Notes under the pieces: model-generated
Told to the model about the DNA's origin: nothing
The model's database searches: none
The model's input: only the letters and a program-made list of their open reading frames with translations
Translations under genes and position numbers: made by a program
Assembly (NCBI GenBank): GCA_945867445.1
Contig: CAMBID010000045.1
Span: 1 to 6,639, forward strand
Reading direction: 5' to 3'
Source: an uncultured Clostridia bacterium
GTDB lineage: Bacteria; Bacillota; Clostridia; Oscillospirales; Oscillospiraceae
DNA length: 6,639 bases
Shown: positions 1 to 5,488 of the stretch, one piece after another
How the letters are laid out: every line of letters begins with the position of its first letter
How positions within the stretch are numbered: position 1 is the stretch's first letter

Positions 1-906
1 GGGCATGATGTTCATGGCCATGTCGTAGCAGGAGAAGCTGCCCCGGAGGATGCCCCGGATGAGCTTGCCGCCGTACTTCCGGAAGACCTGGAGGTAGCCC
101 TTGGACCAGCGCATCCGCTGCCGCCAGGACTGGCGGAAGAGGGTGGGCTGCTCGTCGTAGAGGACGGCCTTCGCCGCGTAGCCGATCTTCCCGCCCCGGA
201 CCACGTTGTCGATGGTGAATTCGATGTCCTCCGTCAGGAGGAAGAAGTGCCAGCCGCCGCACTGCCGCAGCACCTCATCGGAGAAGAGGAAGCCGGTGCC
301 GCTGACGGCGCAGCTGGAGCCCGCCGCCATCCGGGCGCCGTTTAAGTACCGGGCCTCCCGCAGGAACCAGAGGGCGTAGCCCGCGGAGATCCAGTTGTCG
401 CCGTAGTTCTTGGAGTTCCGGTAGCAGGTGACGACGCCGTAGCCCTGGTCGTGGACGGCCGTGATCTCCCGGACGAAGTTGGGGTCCAGGATGTTGTCGG
501 CGTCCAGCACCAGGTAGGCGTCGTAGTGCCGCCGCTCCCGGATGTGATCCAGCAGGAACTGCAGGGCATAGCCCTTGCCCACATGGCGGCTGTCCTGCCG
601 GGCGAAGACCTCCGCCCCGTGGGCGCGGGCGATGACGGCGGTTGCATCGGTGCAGTTGTCCGCGACAACATAGGCGTCCAGGAGCTCTGCGGGGTAGTTC
701 TGGGCGCGGACGCTGTCCAGGAGCTGGCCGATGACGGCCTCCTCGTTCCGGGCGGCGATGAGGACCGCGATCCGGTGGCAGGTGGCGGGGGACTCGGTCT
801 TCTTGGACTTTGCGAAAAGGCCGATGGCTAGATACACGAACTGGTAGGAATAGCAGAGGAAGAAGAGCGCCATGATGATGGCATTGATCGTCTCCACGGT
901 ACGCAT
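1..906 (-). CDS. Family 2 glycosyltransferase, membrane-bound, processive type (3' end cut off by window edge)
   Basis: Reading leftward from 906, the open frame continues for 302 codons to base 1 without a stop, so the C-terminus lies outside the window. Residues 7-31 are a hydrophobic segment. A GT-A fold follows: IAARNEE at 50-56, ADN at 82-84, the metal-binding DAD at 135-137, the catalytic-type TED at 225-227, and QRMRW (QxxRW) at 263-267. These are the hallmarks of family GT2 enzymes that build polysaccharides from UDP-sugars at the membrane (cellulose, hyaluronan and poly-N-acetylglucosamine synthases). That family normally has further membrane helices after QxxRW, here missing. Start choice: AGGAGA at 913-918 lies 6 bases before the ATG at 906; another in-frame ATG at 912 abuts the ribosome site and is less likely. 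The sugar substrate and product cannot be read from the sequence. No export or modification genes are visible beside it. Confidence 0.93.
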   Translation of the reverse strand, partial: MRTVETINAIIMALFFLCYSYQFVYLAIGLFAKSKKTESPATCHRIAVLIAARNEEAVIGQLLDSVRAQNYPAELLDAYVVADNCTDATAVIARAHGAEVFARQDSRHVGKGYALQFLLDHIRERRHYDAYLVLDADNILDPNFVREITAVHDQGYGVVTCYRNSKNYGDNWISAGYALWFLREARYLNGARMAAGSSCAVSGTGFLFSDEVLRQCGGWHFFLLTEDIEFTIDNVVRGGKIGYAAKAVLYDEQPTLFRQSWRQRMRWSKGYLQVFRKYGGKLIRGILRGSFSCYDMAMNIMP

Positions 907-1065
907 AGGCATTCTCCTGACGTCTCTCCGCCAAGCGGAGGTTGATCGCGGCGAGCCGCCGCCCCCGGTCTCCCGGGGTCAGGAAAAGAATAGCAGGGGA
1001 GAATGGATTTCCCCGTTAAGGGGAGATTAAGAGTTTCTTAAATCGTCCGCTCCGCTTCCGGTTGT
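907..1065. promoter_or_regulatory. Upstream region of the glycosyltransferase gene: leader hairpin and weak promoter candidate
   Basis: On the minus strand this is the leader of the glycosyltransferase gene. A 6-bp hairpin (926-931 with 935-940, CAA loop) ends 7 bases upstream of the ribosome site at 913-918 and could influence its access. An extended -10-like TGCTATTCT lies on the minus strand at 995-987, without a convincing -35 box. A short hairpin CCCC-GTTAA-GGGG lies at 1011-1023. The base composition here (run of A/T-rich sequence near 980-1045) differs from the coding DNA. No gene is visible. Confidence 0.3.
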
Positions 1066-1225
1066 GATACTCTTTCTTGATAAAAATCTTTGATTTTTAT
1101 CAAGAAGGCGCCGCTGTCAGCGTCGCCCTTTTGCGGCAGTCTGCCGCAAAAGCCGTCTCATAAGTTCTTGACGCGCCTGCGGCGCTATCAAAAGCTTTGA
1201 AAGCTTTTTATCAAGAACTGGTATC
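1066..1225. repeat. Composite palindromic element (about 160 bases) with imperfect terminal inverted repeats
   Basis: The ends form an inverted repeat: 1066-1086 against 1205-1225 pairs at 18 of 21 positions, including a perfect 13-base core TTCTTGATAAAAA (1074-1086) / TTTTTATCAAGAA (1205-1217). Inside lie nested palindromes: a perfect 15-bp stem with TTT loop (1074-1088/1092-1106); a 10-bp stem with one mismatch (1107-1116/1118-1127); CTTTTGCGGCAG with its complement (1128-1139/1141-1152); then the 70-base unit that recurs at the right end of the window. No open reading frame is present. The structure resembles a miniature inverted-repeat or REP-like element, but no target-site duplication is obvious. 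Its outer limits are inferred from where pairing stops. Confidence 0.7.
1155..1224 (+). repeat. 70-base palindromic repeat unit, left copy
   Basis: This stretch matches the reverse complement of 6570-6639 at 66 of 70 bases, the first 34 being identical. It can fold as a stem AGTTCTTGA/TCAAGAACT (1163-1171/1211-1219) that closes two hairpins: GCGCC-TGC-GGCGC (1173-1185) and AAAAGCTTT-G-AAAGCTTTT (1190-1208). The leading GTCTCATA has no partner on the far side here, whereas in the right-hand copy it does, so this copy may be a variant or have lost its far end. It begins 3 bases after the CTTTTGCGGCAG palindrome. Confidence 0.85.
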
Positions 1226-1335
1226 GGCATCGTTATCCTGCCTTACAGGGAGAGTATCCCGGAATAAGCCGTAAAAGTCAGCAGCAAATCTTACGGCATA
1301 TTTCGCGGCAGAGAAAGGCGTCTCTTCCAGGCGGA
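1226..1335 (-). other. Short non-coding gap downstream of the 174-residue membrane protein gene, with a weak hairpin
   Basis: No gene is seen. GCCGTAA at 1268-1274 pairs with TTACGGC at 1291-1297 (7 bp, 16-base loop), 38 bases past the stop of the minus-strand gene. On the minus strand it is followed by TTATT, so it is at best a weak terminator candidate. Confidence 0.25.
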
Positions 1336-1860
1336 TCAGGGGGCCGCCGCCCGCGCCGCGTCCTGATCCAGCAGGCGCTGGATTCCATCCAGGTGCAGCA
1401 GGGCACTGGAAAAGCCGTCACTTTTCCCCTCCGGGTCGGTATACCAGAGAAAAAGGCCGGTGGCGGAGGCCTTGTTCCTCAGCGGCACCTCCCAGAAAGA
1501 GAGGGTGCTGCCGTCGCCGTAGTCCAAAACCACGGGAGCAGGCTCCTCCGGGGGCTTTCCCCAGCGGCCGGGGGTGAGTCCCACCGCCAGGTGATAGATC
1601 TGGTAGCCGCAGCCGCCGCTGACGGGGGACAGCTCTCCGTCCCGCTCCGCTGTCAGGCACTCCGCCCGGTAGGCGGCCAGGGTGCTCTCGGAAAGCCCCT
1701 GGACGAAGTGGCGGTAGCGGAGCTGGTAATGGACGGACCAGAGCAGGGGGATGAGGACCGCCAGCGTCACCGCCAGCACCAGGCTGACGGCCGCCCAGAG
1801 CCGCCAGTCCCGGCGGCGGGGAGCGCCGCGCCGGACATGGGCATAGAGGGTTTCCTTCAT
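1336..1860 (-). CDS. Single-pass membrane protein of unknown function (174 aa)
   Basis: I do not recognise a family. The first 20 residues are cytosol-like and strongly basic (RRGAPRRRDWR), followed by one hydrophobic helix at about 21-43, giving an N-in, C-out topology by the positive-inside rule. The outer part (44-174) has two cysteines (68 and 84), a GGCGY stretch at 82-86, a central mixed hydrophobic/polar region, and an Ala-rich end. The first outer stretch (46-70) looks helical, and 109-142 looks like beta strands (VVLDYGDGS, LFLWYTDPEG). Start choice is firm: GGGAGG (minus strand, 1872-1867) is 6 bases before the ATG at 1860. Codon use matches the neighbours. It lies 249 bases downstream of the SPFH gene on the same strand, separated by several hairpins, so it may be independently transcribed or only partly co-transcribed with the NfeD/SPFH pair. 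Confidence 0.8.
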   Translation of the reverse strand: MKETLYAHVRRGAPRRRDWRLWAAVSLVLAVTLAVLIPLLWSVHYQLRYRHFVQGLSESTLAAYRAECLTAERDGELSPVSGGCGYQIYHLAVGLTPGRWGKPPEEPAPVVLDYGDGSTLSFWEVPLRNKASATGLFLWYTDPEGKSDGFSSALLHLDGIQRLLDQDAARAAAP

Positions 1861-2109
1861 AGAGCGCCTCCCTTCTCCGGTGGGAAACGGCCCCGGATGC
1901 CGGGGGCATTCGGGGCCGTGTGGTTTCTCAGTCTTGGGACCGACAGGGCAAAGGCTTTCCGCCGGGGCCCAACAGGGCGGTGCGGCAAGCGCTGCCGCTG
2001 CCCTGCTGATGCTAGAGGCACTGGATACCGGTCCCGGTATCCGCCCGGATCTCCGCGCGGTTCAGAGGGGCACCTCATCCCGTGCCCGGCAAAAACGGCC
2101 GGTCTTGGC
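1861..2109 (-). promoter_or_regulatory. Hairpin-rich non-coding gap; possible structured leader or small RNA
   Basis: This 249-base gap between the SPFH stop and the next minus-strand gene contains three clear inverted repeats: GGATACC/GGTATCC with a 6-base loop (2023-2042, arms extendable to 9 bases); CAGGGC/GCCCTG enclosing GCGGCA/TGCCGC (1973-2005, 12 pairs with a small internal loop); and a long near-perfect hairpin at 1887-1919. It could be the leader of the 174-residue protein gene, a 3' region of the SPFH message, or a small RNA. I do not recognise a known riboswitch consensus, and no convincing promoter was found. Confidence 0.35.
1887..1919 (-). terminator. Long GC-rich hairpin, possible terminator or attenuator
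   Basis: Arms ACGGCCCCG (1887-1895) and CGGGGCCGT (1911-1919) continue inward with ATGCC/GGCAT around a 3-base loop; the single interruption (1896/1910) is G-U on the plus strand and A-C on the minus strand. On the minus strand the stem is followed only by TT then CCC, so the U-tract is poor. It ends 14 bases before the ribosome site of the gene at 1860, so it could also act on that gene's translation. Confidence 0.35.
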
Positions 2110-3042
2110 TTACTCCGGCTTCTCGTCGGCGAAGACGGCCTTGGCCCCGGCGGCGAGACCGGCGAGGCCCTGGAGCTCGCTGGGGATGATGATCTTGGTG
2201 GCGCGGCCGTCGGCCACCTTCTCCATGGCCTCCAGGGCCTTGAGCTTCACCACCTGGTCGTTGGGAGCGGCGGCGTTCAGGAGGCGCAGGGAGTCCGCCA
2301 TGGCCTGCTGGACCTGGAGGATGGCCTGTGCCTCGGCCTCGGCGGCCATGATGCGGGCCTCCTTCTCGCCCTCCGCCTTCAGGATGGCGGCCTGCTTCTC
2401 GGCGTCCGCCCGGAGGATGGCGCTCTGCTTCTCGCCCTCGGCCACCAGGATCTGGCTCTGCTTCTGGCCCTCGGCCTGGAGAATGGATTCCCGGCGCTCC
2501 CGCTCAGCCTTCATCTGCTTCTCCATGGCGTTCTGGATCTCCTTGGGCGGGATGATGTTCTTCAGCTCCACCCGGTTGACCTTGATGCCCCAGGGGTCCG
2601 TGGCCTCGTCCAGGATGGAGCGCATCCGGGAGTTGATGACATCGCGGGAAGTCAGGGACTGGTCCAGCTCCATGTCGCCGATGATGTTGCGGAGAGTGGT
2701 GGCGGTCAAATTTTCAATGGCGTTCATGGGGTGCTCCACGCCGTAGGTATAGAGCTTGGGGTCCGTGATCTGGAAGTAGATGACGGTGTCGATCTGCATG
2801 GTGACGTTATCCTTGGTGATAACGGGCTGGGGCGGGAAGTCCGCCACCTGCTCCTTGAGGCTGACCTTCTTCACCACCCGCTCAAAAAACGGCAGCTTCA
2901 CATGGAGCCCCACGCCCCACACGGCCCGGAACGCGCCCAGCCGCTCCACCACGTAAGCCCGGGACTGCTGGACGATCTGGATGTTGGCAACGATGAGCGC
3001 CAGGATGACGACGGCCAGAATGGCCACAGGGATCCACTTCAT
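2110..3042 (-). CDS. SPFH/Band 7 (stomatin-like, QmcA-type) membrane protein
   Basis: This 310-residue protein has the length and plan of the QmcA/paraslipin group of SPFH proteins: an N-terminal membrane anchor (4-24), a prohibitin-homology domain (about 25-165, with YVVERLGAFR at 30-39 and ITKDNV at 75-80), the conserved NPWGIKV-like WGIKV at 151-155 and IPPKEIQ at 164-170, then an Ala/Glu/Lys-rich coiled coil (170-255). Within it, residues 187-230 are four back-to-back 11-residue repeats (ILxAEGEKQSA pattern), with a partial fifth. Such proteins oligomerise into ring- or cage-like assemblies that organise membrane microdomains and often associate with a membrane protease or an NfeD partner. 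Its start codon overlaps the stop of the upstream NfeD-fusion gene (ATGA, 3039-3042), and GGAGGT (3057-3052) lies 9 bases ahead. The overlap strongly suggests translational coupling. The exact client is unknown. Confidence 0.95.
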   Translation of the reverse strand: MKWIPVAILAVVILALIVANIQIVQQSRAYVVERLGAFRAVWGVGLHVKLPFFERVVKKVSLKEQVADFPPQPVITKDNVTMQIDTVIYFQITDPKLYTYGVEHPMNAIENLTATTLRNIIGDMELDQSLTSRDVINSRMRSILDEATDPWGIKVNRVELKNIIPPKEIQNAMEKQMKAERERRESILQAEGQKQSQILVAEGEKQSAILRADAEKQAAILKAEGEKEARIMAAEAEAQAILQVQQAMADSLRLLNAAAPNDQVVKLKALEAMEKVADGRATKIIIPSELQGLAGLAAGAKAVFADEKPE

Positions 3043-3878
3043 TCTTTCATTACCTCCGCTTTCTTATCATTTTTCACGAGGAGCTTGACCCCCTCGATGC
3101 GCGTGACCGTGACCTGTGCTCCGGCGGGGATGATCTCATCCCCCTCACTGCGGGCGGTCCAGGTCTTGCCGCCCACGTAGACCGCCCCGCCGGAGGCGGC
3201 GTTGTCGATGGTCTCGGTGACCCGCGCAGTCTCCCCCACCACCCGGTCCAGGTTCGTGGGCTCGCTGCGGCGGTGCATGAGCCGCTTCACGATGGGCCGG
3301 GTCAGGGCCAGAGTCACGGCGGAAACAATGACGAAGACCGCGATCTGCACCCCTACGCCGGCGTTCAGGAACGCCGCCGCCAGAGCCGCCAGCGCCCCGA
3401 AGACGAACCAGATGGAGACGAGCCCTGCCGTCAGCCCCTCGGCAATGCCGAAGAGGATCACAGCCCCCGTCCAGACCAGTATCATAACATTGTCCATGCC
3501 TTCTGAACCTCCCTGCAGTCCCCTGGCGCAGAGCACGATCAGCAGAGCCATGGAAAGCACCGCGGCCAAACCGCTGAGCTGGCTGCGCAGGGAAAGATTG
3601 CTGATGAAATCGCGAACCTCCGCCCGGAGGGACGGCTCGGCCATCCTCGGCGGGTCGGCAGGAGACGCCGCCTCGGTGGGCACCTCCTCGGAAAAGAGCT
3701 CGTTGAGTGTGACGCCGTAGCGGTTGCAGAGGTAGAGGAGCTTCTCCATCTCCGGGTAGCCCCGGCAGGACTCCCAGCGGGACACCGCCTGCCGGGAGAC
3801 GTTCAGCTCCTCGGCAAATTGCTCCTGGGTGAGCCCCGCCCGGCGGCGGACCTCCTGCAGCCGTTCTCCAAAGGCCAT
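3039..3878 (-). CDS. XRE-type helix-turn-helix protein fused to an NfeD membrane/OB-fold module
   Basis: The 279-residue product has two recognisable parts in one uninterrupted frame. Residues 5-62 are a classic XRE/HTH_3 DNA-binding domain (GLTQEQFAEELNVSRQAVSRWE, split here as 15-24 and 25-36, then P42 and the LNELF end at 58-62). After a linker comes a hydrophobic helix (about 101-118), then the NfeD membrane region (about 131-193, two or three helices), a basic cytosolic edge (KRLMHRR, 198-204) and an NfeD OB-fold (about 208-270: VGETARV, GGAVYVGGKTW, IPAGAQVTVTRIEGVKLLV). Stand-alone NfeD proteins of this type are usually about 140-160 residues. An even number of helices would leave both the DNA-binding and the OB-fold domains in the cytosol. 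It overlaps the SPFH gene by 4 bases, the normal NfeD/SPFH arrangement. I infer a membrane-tethered regulator, likely autoregulatory. Start 3878 is chosen over 3908 because AGGAGGA (3892-3886) is 7 bases ahead. Confidence 0.92.
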   Translation of the reverse strand: MAFGERLQEVRRRAGLTQEQFAEELNVSRQAVSRWESCRGYPEMEKLLYLCNRYGVTLNELFSEEVPTEAASPADPPRMAEPSLRAEVRDFISNLSLRSQLSGLAAVLSMALLIVLCARGLQGGSEGMDNVMILVWTGAVILFGIAEGLTAGLVSIWFVFGALAALAAAFLNAGVGVQIAVFVIVSAVTLALTRPIVKRLMHRRSEPTNLDRVVGETARVTETIDNAASGGAVYVGGKTWTARSEGDEIIPAGAQVTVTRIEGVKLLVKNDKKAEVMKE

Positions 3879-3885
3879 GGGCCAC

Positions 3886-3892
3886 TCCTCCT
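3886..3892 (-). promoter_or_regulatory. Ribosome site that sets the start of the XRE-NfeD gene
   Basis: AGGAGGA on the minus strand, 7 bases before the ATG at 3878. The alternative ATG at 3908 has only a weak AAGGA at greater distance and would add ten residues before the start of the HTH domain; it also overlaps the -10-like box at 3912-3907. Confidence 0.75.
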
Positions 3893-3906
3893 CTCTTTCC
3901 GCTCCC

Positions 3907-3949
3907 ATTCTACCCTATCCTTGGCAGTTTGACCAGCAAACTCAGCTGG
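3907..3949 (-). promoter_or_regulatory. Candidate promoter and operator of the XRE-NfeD/SPFH operon
   Basis: On the minus strand a -10-like TAGAAT (3912-3907) is preceded, about 18 bases upstream, by a partial -35-like TGGTCA (4 of 6 consensus bases). Overlapping this are two dyads: GTTTG/CAAAC with a 5-base spacer (3927-3931/3937-3941) and CCAGC/GCTGG (3933-3937/3945-3949). Short dyads overlapping the promoter are typical operator sites of XRE-type repressors, so autoregulation by the encoded HTH domain is plausible but inferred. Confidence 0.35.
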
Positions 3950-4252
3950 CATCGGCGGGAAATCGCCGCAACTTTGGTGTTACATCCCGGGAAAGCGGGA
4001 CAAATCCGCCCTTTCCCGGCAGAAGGCACCGGCGCGGGACCGGGGGCGCTTCTCCCGCCAGTCTATTGTACCATGTCCCGGGACGGAAATGTGTTTCAAT
4101 TTGATTACAATCGGAAGCTGCCCCTTCCCGGGCGGCTCTTTACGGCCGGAGAGCATTTCTTAACGCCGTCTTAACGTCCGGTTTTTCCCGGAAAAGCGCC
4201 ATTTTCCGCCCTCCCCTCGGCCCGGACCCGGGCCGGAGCGGTCCTCCGGCCA
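3950..4252. other. Divergent intergenic region without a gene; several palindromes
   Basis: No gene is supported here. Visible structures are: CCGGGAAAG/CTTTCCCGG (3987-3995/4011-4019) with further CGG/CCG pairing inside; an extended -10-like TGGTACAAT on the minus strand (4073-4065), a possible second, more distant promoter for the XRE-NfeD operon; GTCCCGGGAC (4075-4084); an AT-richer patch (about 4085-4112); a repeated TCTTAACG pair near 4158-4176; CGGAAAA/TTTTCCG (4189-4195/4202-4208); and CGGCCCGG/CCGGGCCG (4218-4225/4228-4235). None has a terminator-like T run placed correctly. The low AT content makes chance palindromes of C and G more likely, so only the longer arms deserve weight. Confidence 0.35.
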
Positions 4253-4269
4253 TTGCGCTTTTCCGGGAA
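4185..4269. repeat. Perfect 15-bp inverted repeat (55-base spacing) reaching into the methyltransferase promoter
   Basis: TTCCCGGAAAAGCGC (4185-4199) is the exact reverse complement of 4255-4269. The right arm covers most of the putative -35 box and the start of the -35/-10 spacer of the plus-strand promoter. The enclosed DNA carries its own 8-bp perfect palindrome (4218-4235). It could be a two-site operator for a dimeric regulator or, if transcribed, a branched RNA stem. Confidence 0.7.
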
Positions 4270-4281
4270 GCATTGTATAGT
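4253..4281 (+). promoter_or_regulatory. Candidate sigma-A-type promoter for the methyltransferase operon
   Basis: TTGCGC (4253-4258) and TATAGT (4276-4281) are separated by 17 bases, the ideal spacing; each box matches 4 to 5 of 6 consensus bases, and the surrounding 4271-4296 stretch is AT-rich in an otherwise GC-rich region. Transcription would begin near 4288, about 54 bases before the start codon. Confidence 0.5.
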
Positions 4282-4297
4282 AATGTAATATGAATAT

Positions 4298-4328
4298 GCC
4301 CGCTCCGGGGAACCCCGGCGCAACGGGC
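4298..4328 (+). promoter_or_regulatory. Leader hairpin just upstream of the methyltransferase ribosome site
   Basis: Outer arms GCCCG (4298-4302) and CGGGC (4324-4328) enclose CCGGGG/CCCCGG (4305-4310/4313-4318). The structure ends 2 bases before the AAGGAG at 4331-4336, so it may tune ribosome access or stabilise the message 5' end. This is a prediction by eye only. Confidence 0.4.
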
Positions 4329-4341
4329 GGAAGGAGACCCT

Positions 4342-5451
4342 ATGCACCTGACCGTTCCCTGCCTCTTCGGCCTGGAGAGCCTGGTGGCAAATGAAATGAA
4401 GCGTTTGGACCTGAAGGACGTCCGGGCCGAGAACGGACGCGTCCACTGCCAGGGAAGCTTCGCCGACATTGCCCGGCTAAACATCAACCTCCGCTGCGGC
4501 ACCCGGGTCCTCATGGAGCTGGGCAGCTTCCCGGCTCCGGACTTCGAGGCCCTCTTTCAGGGCGTGGCCGCCCTGCCCTGGGAGGACTATATCCCCCGGG
4601 AGGGCGAGTTTCCGGTGAAGGGCTGGTCCCTGAACTCCGCCCTCCACTCCGTTCCCGCCTGCCAGGCCATCGTGAAGAAGGCCGCCGCCCGTCGCCTGGG
4701 GATGGCCTACGGCCTGGAGACCCTGCCGGAGAGCGGCAGCCGCTACCAGATCCAGTTTGCCATCGTGAAGGACATCGCCACCCTCTACCTGGACACCTCC
4801 GGCGAGGGGCTCTACAAGCGGGGCTACCGGGCCCGGAACATGGGCGCGCCGCTGAGGGAGACGCTGGCGGCGGCCCTCGTGATCCTCTCCCGCTACCGGG
4901 GGAAGGACCCCTTCTGCGACCCCTTCTGCGGCAGCGGGACCATCCCCATCGAAGCCGCCCTCATCGCAAAAAACCGGGCCCCGGGCCTGGACCGGAGCTT
5001 TGCCGCCCAGAGGTGGCGGAATATGGACTCCGGGCTCTGGCTGGAGGCCGCGGAGGAGGCCATGGATCACGAATTCCACGGGAGCTACGACATCTGGGGC
5101 GGGGACATCGACCCTGCCGCGGTGGAGCTGGCAAAGCACAACGCGGAGCTTGCCGGGGTGGGGGACTGCGTCCGCTTCGAGGTGGCGGACGCCGCCCGCT
5201 TCCACCGGGAGAGCGAGTACGGCCAGCTGGTGACGAACCCGCCCTACGGCGAGCGGCTGCTGGAGAAGCAGGAGGCCGGGCAGCTCTACCGAAGCTTCGG
5301 GAAAGCCCTGCAGGACCTGCCGCCCAGGTGGCGGGTGCTGGTGCTCTCGTCCCATACGGAGTTTGAGCTGGCCTTCGGCCGCCCGGCGGACAGAAAGCGC
5401 AAGCTCTACAACGGCATGCTCAAATGCGACGTATTCCAGTACGGAAAATAA
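4342..5451 (+). CDS. THUMP-domain class I SAM-dependent RNA methyltransferase (RlmL/YpsC-like)
   Basis: The 369-residue product fits COG0116: an N-terminal ferredoxin-like/THUMP RNA-binding part (about 1-155, opening with the typical PCLFGLESLVANEMKRL) and a Rossmann methyltransferase domain (about 165-369). Key residues: S-adenosylmethionine-binding DPFCGSGT at 193-200, acidic GGDIDP at 253-258, VADAARF at 281-287, and the catalytic NPPYG at 299-303, typical of enzymes that methylate an exocyclic amino group. Relatives make N2-methylguanosine: E. coli RlmL on 23S rRNA, archaeal and Thermus Trm14/TrmN on tRNA. The E. coli protein is a roughly 700-residue fusion; this is the shorter, stand-alone form, as in B. 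subtilis YpsC. The exact RNA target cannot be decided here. AAGGAG (4331-4336) sits 5 bases before the ATG. The lipid kinase gene follows after 37 bases, suggesting one transcript. Confidence 0.95.
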   Translation: MHLTVPCLFGLESLVANEMKRLDLKDVRAENGRVHCQGSFADIARLNINLRCGTRVLMELGSFPAPDFEALFQGVAALPWEDYIPREGEFPVKGWSLNSALHSVPACQAIVKKAAARRLGMAYGLETLPESGSRYQIQFAIVKDIATLYLDTSGEGLYKRGYRARNMGAPLRETLAAALVILSRYRGKDPFCDPFCGSGTIPIEAALIAKNRAPGLDRSFAAQRWRNMDSGLWLEAAEEAMDHEFHGSYDIWGGDIDPAAVELAKHNAELAGVGDCVRFEVADAARFHRESEYGQLVTNPPYGERLLEKQEAGQLYRSFGKALQDLPPRWRVLVLSSHTEFELAFGRPADRKRKLYNGMLKCDVFQYGK

Positions 5452-5472
5452 CACGGCGGCCACAGCCGCCCA

Positions 5473-5478
5473 GGGAGG
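5473..5478 (+). promoter_or_regulatory. Ribosome site that sets the lipid kinase start
   Basis: GGGAGG in the 37-base gap after the methyltransferase stop, 10 bases before the ATG at 5489; this supports the short start over the upstream in-frame ATG at 5363, which would overlap the previous gene by 89 bases. Confidence 0.75.
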
Positions 5479-5488
5479 CACGCACGGT

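Noticed and set aside
275..934. 219-codon minus-strand frame overlapping the glycosyltransferase
   Set aside because: It is the alternative frame of the true glycosyltransferase, Arg/Pro/His-rich, and lacks a ribosome site.
1128..1152. CTTTTGCGGCAG palindrome as an intrinsic terminator
   Set aside because: No U-tract follows on either strand and no gene ends close by on the side where it would act; it is better seen as part of the repeat element.
1857..2078. 73-codon minus-strand frame whose stop overlaps the start of the 174-residue protein gene
   Set aside because: The overlap looks attractive, but there is no ribosome site before its ATG, the product is Arg/Pro-rich and the DNA is dominated by palindromes; better explained as non-coding.
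1393..3180. 595-codon plus-strand open frame running opposite the SPFH gene and the 174-residue protein gene
   Set aside because: It is antisense to two well-supported genes, its translation is low-complexity (G, L, H, D rich) with no motifs, and it crosses the intergenic gap and the start of another gene. High GC creates such long shadow frames.
3879..3908. Upstream ATG at 3908 as the start of the XRE-NfeD gene
   Set aside because: Weak ribosome site and overlap with a -10-like box; the ATG at 3878 has AGGAGGA at 7 bases and begins exactly where XRE homology begins.
5363..5488. Upstream in-frame extension of the lipid kinase
   Set aside because: It lies inside the methyltransferase coding region, is Ser/Arg/Thr-rich, and the family homology begins at the ATG at 5489 with its own ribosome site.
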